Shown here piece by piece: positions 58,092 to 64,000 of a DNA stretch of 64,000 nucleotides (its first letter is position 1; the number at the start of each line of letters is the position of its first letter). The translations under genes and the position numbers were made by a program. The notes under the pieces are model-generated. The model had not been told where the DNA came from. It searched no databases and worked only from the letters and a program-made list of their open reading frames with translations. Source of the stretch: Phalacrocorax aristotelis (lineage: Eukaryota > Chordata > Aves > Suliformes > Phalacrocoracidae); contig NW_027441204.1 in assembly GCF_949628215.1 (NCBI RefSeq), positions 50,001 to 114,000 of the forward strand, written 5' to 3'.

Positions 58092-58911
58092 TCATAGTTG
58101 GGAGCAGAAAGCAACACCTGAGAACTCGAACACCTCACTCAGTGAGGGGTCCCAGCCGGCTCCTGCTGCCTTCCAGCAGCACCTCAGGCCTGTGGGGCTC
58201 GCCTGCCTGGAACGTGGGTGCCACCGTCTCATCAAGGGCACCCCAGGCACAGTGCGAGGAGGGGGCTGGAGCCCAGGGCTCATGGCGGGAGGTGCAGGGC
58301 GGTCCCTGCGGCCCAGGGGCAGCCTTTCTCCCGGGCCAGCAACGCGGCAGGTGGGAGCGAGCCCCAGGAAAGGGGCCCTCAGCCCCCACCGCCCTCCTCC
58401 TTCTCCCACATCTGGCCATCTCTGAGGCCACAGCCCCCCCGCCCCCAAACCCCCCATATTTGGCCACACGCGTCGCCCACAGGCACAATCGACACCACAA
58501 TGGCCTCCTGCTATCAAGAGCCACCTCGCTGTTGCTCGGGACCTATAAAAGCAGGGCCCCTGCAGCTGGCCCACACTGCGCCGGGCTCTCAGGCCCTCGC
58601 GTGCCCGGCGTGCCGGGAAGGGAGAGGAGCCGGAGCAGCGAGGCCGAGGGCTGCCCGCCTCTGCGCGCACGCCACGGAGCCCCTCCCCGCACCCGCGCAG
58701 GAGGAAGGCCTGTCCCAGGAGGAGGAAGCAGAGGCAGCGGAGGAGGAGGAACAACACCAGCCCCCGCGGCGTGAGCGCCATCGACCCCGCACCTCCGATC
58801 GACGCCGTGCAGCGCGTGTCTCCGGAGCCCCCAGGGAACGCCGTGGTGCCTGCGCATGCCTGCCTGCCTGCCTGCCAGGGAGCGGCCGCAGCGACGAGGC
58901 GGTAACTGCCC
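58092..58911. other. GC-rich block at the satellite edge
   Basis: CpG-rich, with long overlapping ORFs (243 codons plus from 58218; 229 codons minus from 58781 beginning with a leucine-rich stretch). The plus-frame C-terminal part is Glu- then Arg-rich (RRERHRPRTSDRRR). No family recognised. GCCTGCCT repeats lie at 58856-58877. Confidence 0.35.
58544..58551 (+). promoter_or_regulatory. TATA box candidate facing the satellite
   Basis: TATAAAAG in a GC-rich setting (GGGACC before, GCAGGGCCCC after), the usual context of a TATA promoter. A start near 58575 would read through the Glu/Arg-rich frame and into the satellite about 340 bp downstream. Confidence 0.4.
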
Positions 58912-61900
58912 TGAAAGTGATGCTTTGGGACTTAAACCTAATCCTTTGAATATCAGAAGATGGCCATAGGCCATAAACGTGGGGGTTTGGGACTCCAAAA
59001 ACGACACTTTAATCCTTAATAGAGGGATTTGCACCCTATAAGTGAGGGTTTGGGACCTAAAAAGGAGGCACTGAGCATTAAAAGAGGGGTTTGGACCATC
59101 CAAGTGCAGCTTTGGGTGTTTGAAAATGAGACTTTGAGAGTTAAAAGAGGGCTTTAGGTCCTAAAAATGAGGGTTTGCTGTTAAAAATGAGGCTTTGAGC
59201 GTTAAAACCTGTTTGGACCCTAAAAGTGAGATTTGCAGTCTTACTCTAAAAGGCTTTGAGGTTAAAAGAGGCTTTGGGTGCTTTAAAGTGCGTCTTTGGG
59301 AGGTATAAATGAGGCATTGAGCAGTAAAAGAGGGGTTTGGGCAAAAAAAGTGAGGTTTTGGCTGTTAAAAATGAGGCTTTGAACATAAAACTGGGGTTTG
59401 GACCCTAAAAAGTGAGGTTTGCGGTCCTAACTATAAGGCTTTGAGCATTAAAAGAGGGGTTTGGGTGCTTTAAAGTAAGTCTTTGGGACGTGAAAATGAG
59501 GGTATGTCCCTAAAAAGGAGGGGTTTAGATGCTAAAAGTGAGTCTTTGGGTGCTGACAATGAGGCTTTGAGCCTTAAAAGAGGGCTTTGGGCATTAATAA
59601 TGATGGTTTGGTACCTGAAAGTGAAGGCCTGGATGCTAAAAGCAGGGGTTTTGGACCTAAAAATGAAGCACTGAGCATTAAAAGAGGGGTTTGGACGCTG
59701 AAAGTGAAGGTTTGGAACTTAAAAATGAGACTTTGAAGCTTCAAATAGGGTTTTGGACCCTAAAAGTGAGGTTTGCATTCCTATCTATAAGGGTTTGAGG
59801 TTAAAAGTGAGAGATTGGGTGCTTTAAAGTAAGTCTTTGGGACGTGAAAATGAGGGTATGTCCCTAAAAAGGAGGGTTTTGGATGCTAAAAGTGAGGGTT
59901 TGGGAACTAAAAACGACACTTTAATCCTTATTAGAGGGGTTTGGACCCTGAGAGTGAGGGTTTGGGACCTAAAAATGAGGCTTTGAGCCTTGAAAGAGGG
60001 CTTTGACATTAATAATAATGGTTTGGTACCTGAAAGTGAAGGCCTGAATGCTAAAATCAGGGGTTTCTGAACTAAAAATGAGGCACTGAGCATTAAAAGA
60101 GGGGTTTGGACCCTGAAAGTGCGGCTTTGGGTGTTAAAACAGAGGCTTTGAGTGTTAAAAGAGGGCTTTAGGTCCTAAAAGTGAGGGTTTGGCTGTTAAA
60201 AATGAGGCTTTGAGCTTTAAGAGAGAGGTTTGGACCCTAGCAGTGAGGTTTGTGGTCCTAACTATAAGGCTTTGAGCATTAAAAGAGGGATTTGGGTGCT
60301 TTAAAGTAAGTCTCTGGGACCTGAAAATGAGGGTATGTCCCTAAAAAGGAGGGGTTTGGACCCTAAAAGTGAGAGTTTGGGATCTAAAAGTGAGGCTTTG
60401 CATGTGAAAACAGGGATTTGGACATTTAAATTGAGGTTTTGGTACCTAAAAGTGAGGGTTTGGATGCTGAAAGTGAGGGTTTGGGAAGTAAAAGTGAGGC
60501 TTTGAGCCTTGAAAGAGGGGTTTGGACCCTAAAAGTGAGGTTTGCGGTCCTAACTATAAGTCTTTGATGTTAAAAGAGGGGTTTGGATGTTTTAAAGTGA
60601 GTCTTTGGGTGCTGAAAATGAGGCTTTGAGCCTTAAAAGAGGGCTTTGGGCATTAATAATGATGGTTTGATACCTGAAAGTGAAGGCCTGGATGCTAAAA
60701 GCAGGGGTTTGTGACCTAAAAATGAGGCACTGAGCATTAAAAGAAGGGTTTGGACGCTGAAAGTGAAGGTTTGGAACTTAAAAATGAGGTTTTGAAGCTT
60801 AATAGAGGGGTTTGGACTCTAAAACTCACTATTTGGAACAAAACAATGATGGTTTGACCATAAAAAGTCCAGTTTCGATGCTAAAAGTGAATGTTTGTGA
60901 CCTAAAAATGAGGCACTGAGCATTAAAAGAGGGGTTTGGGCAATAGAGGTAAGGGTTTGGAGTTTAAAAATCAGGTTTTGTCCCTGAAAAGGAGGGATTT
61001 GGACCCTAAAAGTGAGTCTTTGGGTGCTGAAAATGAGGCTTTGAGCCTGAAAAGAGGGATTTGGCAATAAATGTGAGGGTTTGGAATTTAAAAAGGAGGC
61101 TTTTGCGCCTTAAAGGAGGGGTTTGAACTTGAAAGTGAAGGTTTGTAACTTGAAAATGAAGCTTAGAGAGTTAAAAGAGATCTTTGGGTTCTAAAAGTGA
61201 GGGTTTGGCTGCTAAAAATGAGGCTTTGAGCGTAAAGCCCACGTTTGGACCCTAAAAAGTGAGGTTTGCAGTCCTAACTATAAGGCTTTGATGTTAAAAG
61301 AGTGGTTTGGGTGGTAAAAGTGAGTTTTGGGGACCTGAAAATGAGGGTATGTCCCTAAAAAGGAGGGGTTTGGACCCTAAAAGTGAGCAATTGGGACCCA
61401 AAATTGAGGCTTTGAGCCTAAAAGACAGGTTTGGAGCCTAAAAGTGAGGGTTTGGGATCTAGAAATGAGGCTTTGAGCCTTGAAAGAGGGCTTTGGCCAT
61501 TAATAATGACGGTTTGGTACCTGAAAGTGAAGGCCTGGATGCTAAAATCAGGGGTTTCTGAACTAAAAATGAGGCACTGAGCATTAAAAGAGGGGTTTGG
61601 ACCCTGAAAGTGAAGGTTTGGATGATAAAAATGAGGCTTTGAGGCTTAAAAACGAGGGGCTGGACTCTAAAAGTCATGATTTGTACTACAACGAGAGTTT
61701 GACAATTAAAAGTCCAGATTCAGTGCTAAGAGTGAGGGTTTGGGGCCTAAAAATGAGGCACTGAGTGTTAAAAGAGAGGTTTGGACCATCCAAGTGCGGC
61801 TTTGGGTATTAAAACCGAGGCTTTTGGAGTTAAAAGAGGGCTTTAGGTCCTAAAAGTGAGGGTTTGCTGTTAAAAATGAGGCTTTGAGCGTTAAAACCGG

Positions 61901-62624
61901 TTTGGACCCTAAAAGTGAGATTTGCAGTCTTACTCTAAAAGGCTTTGAGGTTAAAAGAGGCTTTGGGTGCTTTAAAGTGCGTCTTTGGGAGGTATAAATG
62001 AGGCATTGAGCAGTAAAAGAGGAGTTTGGGCAAAGAAAGTGAGGTTTTGGCTGTTAAAAATGAGGCTTTGAGCATAAAAGAGGGGTTTGGACCCTAGCAT
62101 TGTGGTTTGCGGTCCTAACTACAAGGCTTTGAGCATTAAAAGAGGGGTTTGGATCCTTAAAGTGAGGGTTTGGCTGTTAAAATTGAGGGTTGAGCTTTAA
62201 ACCAGGGTTGGGATGATGAAAGTTGAGGTTTGCGGTCCTAACTATAAGGCATTGATGTTAAAAGAGGGGTTGGAGTGCTTTTAAGTGAGTTTTGGGCACC
62301 TGAAAATGAGGGTATGTCCCTAAAAAGGAGGGGTTTGGACCCTAAAAGTGAGGGTTTGGGATCTAAAAGTGAGGCTTTGCATGTGAAAACAGGGATTTGG
62401 ACATTAAAGTTGAGGTTTTGGTACCTAAAAGTGAGGGTTTGGATGCTGAAAGTGAGGGTTTGGGAAGTAAAAGTGAGGCTTTGAGCCTTGAAAGAGGGGT
62501 TTGGACCCTAAAAGTGAGGTTTGCGGTCCTAACTATAAGTCTTTGATGTTAAAAGAGGGGTTTGGATGTTTTAAAGTGAGTCTTTGGGTGCTGAAAATGA
62601 GGCTTTGAGCCTTAAAAGAGGGCT
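58912..62624 (+). repeat. 21-bp A/T-tract satellite, first orientation
   Basis: About 175 diverged units of 20-22 bp such as GTGAGGGTTTGGGACCTAAAA and ATGAGGCTTTGAGCCTTAAAA. T-runs (3-4) and A-runs (3-5) alternate, separated by about 6-8 G/C-rich bases. Variants such as GTTTGCGGTCCTAACTATAA recur at 59424, 60540, 62225 and 62518, showing higher-order structure. Stop codons in most frames; not coding. Confidence 0.95.
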
Positions 62625-64000
62625 TTTAGGGTCCAAACCTTTCCTTTAGCCTCATAGCCTCGTTTTTAGGTCCCAAACCCTCGCTTTTAGGGTTCAAACC
62701 CCTCTTTTATCACGCAAAACCTCATTTTTAAGTCCCAAAGTGTCACTTTTACCATCCACTCCCCTCTTTTAAGGCTCAAAGCCTCATTTCTAGGTTCCAG
62801 AGTTTCACTTTTAGCATCCCAACCCTCACTCATAGATACCAAATCCTCATTTTTAAGGTCCAAAGCCCTCTTTTCACTTGCAAAGCCTCATATCTAGGTC
62901 CCAAACCCTCACTTTCAGGGTCCAAACCCCTCTTTTAATGCTCAAAGCCTCATTTTTGGCTCCCAAACCCTCACTTTTAGGGTCCAAACCCCTCTTTTAT
63001 CGCACAAAGCCACATTCTTGTGTTCCAAACCCTTACTTTTAGGGTCTAAATGCCTCTTCTAAGACTCAGAGTCTCAGTTTTAAATCCCAAAGCTCCACTT
63101 TTAAGATACAAATCCCTCTTTTAGTGTTCAAAGCCTCATTTTTAACGACCCAAATCCTCACTTTTATAGTCCAGTTCCCTCCTTTTTGGGGGCAAACCCT
63201 TATTTTCACCAAAGACTCACTTTAAAGCACCCAAGGCCCTCTTTTATCATCAAAGCCTTATAGTTAGGACCGCAAACCTCACTGTTAGGGTCCAAACCCA
63301 TTTTAGAGCTCAAAGCCTCATTTTTATCATCCAAGCCATCACTTTCAGGGTCCAAACCACTGTTTCACAGCTCAAAGCCTCACTTTCAGGGTCCAAACCC
63401 CTCTTTTAACGCTCCGTGCCTAATTTTTAGGTCCCAAAGCCTCTCTTTCAGGGTCCAAACCCCTCATAATGCTCAAAGCCTCACTTTTAGGGTCCAAACC
63501 TTTCCTTTAGCCTCATAGCCTCATTTTTAGGTCCCAAACCTTCGCTTGTAGGGTCTAAACCCCTCTTTTAATGCTCAGTGCCTCATTTTTAGTGCCAAGC
63601 CCTCACTTTCAAGGTCCAAACCCCTCTTTTAATGCTCAAAGCCTCAATTTTAGGTCCCAAACCCAACGTTTTTAGGATCAAAGGTTCATTTGCAGGTCGC
63701 AAAGCCTCATTTTTCTGGTCCAAACCCCTCTCTTAATGTCAAAGCCTCAGTTTTAGATCCCAATGCCTTGTTTTATTGTCCAAAGCCCTCCTTTAAATCT
63801 TGAAGTCTCAGTTTTTGTTCTCAAAGCATCATTTTTCTGAGCCTAACCCCTCTTTTAATGCTCAAACCCTCATTTTGAGGTCACAAACCCTCAGTTTTAC
63901 CATCCAAATGCCTATTTTTTTAAACCCAAGCCTCAATTTTGGGTCCCAAACTCTCACTACTATGGTTCAAACCCATCCTTTGTAGCATCAAACCCTCATT
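62625..64000 (-). repeat. 21-bp A/T-tract satellite, reversed orientation
   Basis: From TTTTAGGGTCCAAACC at 62624 on, units are the reverse complement of the first arm (for example CCTCTTTTAATGCTCAAAGC). It runs off the window end. Confidence 0.95.

Noticed and set aside
58092-58781. Minus-strand ORF starting with a leucine-rich signal-like stretch
   Set aside because: It is the complement of the Glu/Arg-rich CpG block, with no splice or promoter evidence on that strand.
1-64000. Bacterial features: operons, Shine-Dalgarno sites, CRISPR arrays, IS elements
   Set aside because: Introns, CR1 elements and satellite DNA show a vertebrate genome. The regular arrays seen are tandem repeats without unique spacers.
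58912-64000. Satellite as a telomere or interstitial telomeric repeat
   Set aside because: TTTAGGG-like heptamers are single per unit of about 21 bp, never tandem, and units are highly diverged.

Overview
The window is vertebrate nuclear DNA, almost certainly from a bird. It has spliced genes with GT-AG introns, many CR1 (chicken-repeat-1 type) LINE fragments on both strands, GC-rich introns typical of avian microchromosomes, and a terminal 21-bp A/T-tract satellite laid out like the known avian W and microchromosome satellites. No bacterial, CRISPR, rRNA or tRNA feature was seen.

Layout. (1) 1-9560 is copy A of a segmental duplication, cut by the window edge. Copy B is 41285-52595, same orientation, about 99% identical by eye. 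The duplicon carries a promoter relic with YY1 and ZNF143/THAP11 motifs, a minisatellite grown from that promoter (2 units in A, 23 in B), CR1 fragments, and exon-like pieces of an unrecognised minus-strand gene for a small type I membrane protein. (2) 9999-25726 (minus) is the best gene: a soluble adenylate cyclase (ADCY10) homologue. I could join 25 GT-AG exons into one uninterrupted 1255-codon frame holding C1, C2, the P-loop NTPase region and the start of the C-terminal repeat region. It stops about 350 residues short of the mammalian protein, beside a rearrangement breakpoint, and it sits between 233-bp direct repeats. (3) 27096-30465 holds AT-rich DNA, a short hypothetical 3' exon with a poly(A) signal, and a CpG-rich promoter/first-exon-like module (C1) that recurs at 55040-56250 (C2). 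(4) 32360-38126 (plus) is a 5'-truncated maestro heat-like repeat (MROH) gene with one phase break and one GC-AG intron. (5) 38155-41284 is mostly CR1 fragments, then an LTR-like segment running into copy B. (6) 52596-58911 is AT-richer unique DNA interrupted by module C2, with a few exon-like stretches and a TATA promoter. (7) 58912-64000 is a 21-bp satellite that reverses orientation near 62625.

The window looks like a rearranged, repeat-rich block next to heterochromatin. Tandem gene families (ADCY10-like, MROH-like) have been truncated and interleaved with duplicons. The ADCY10-like gene looks functional at the frame level but has lost the arginine used for bicarbonate switching in the mammalian enzyme. 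Family assignments rest on remembered family sequences and motifs; no database search was run.
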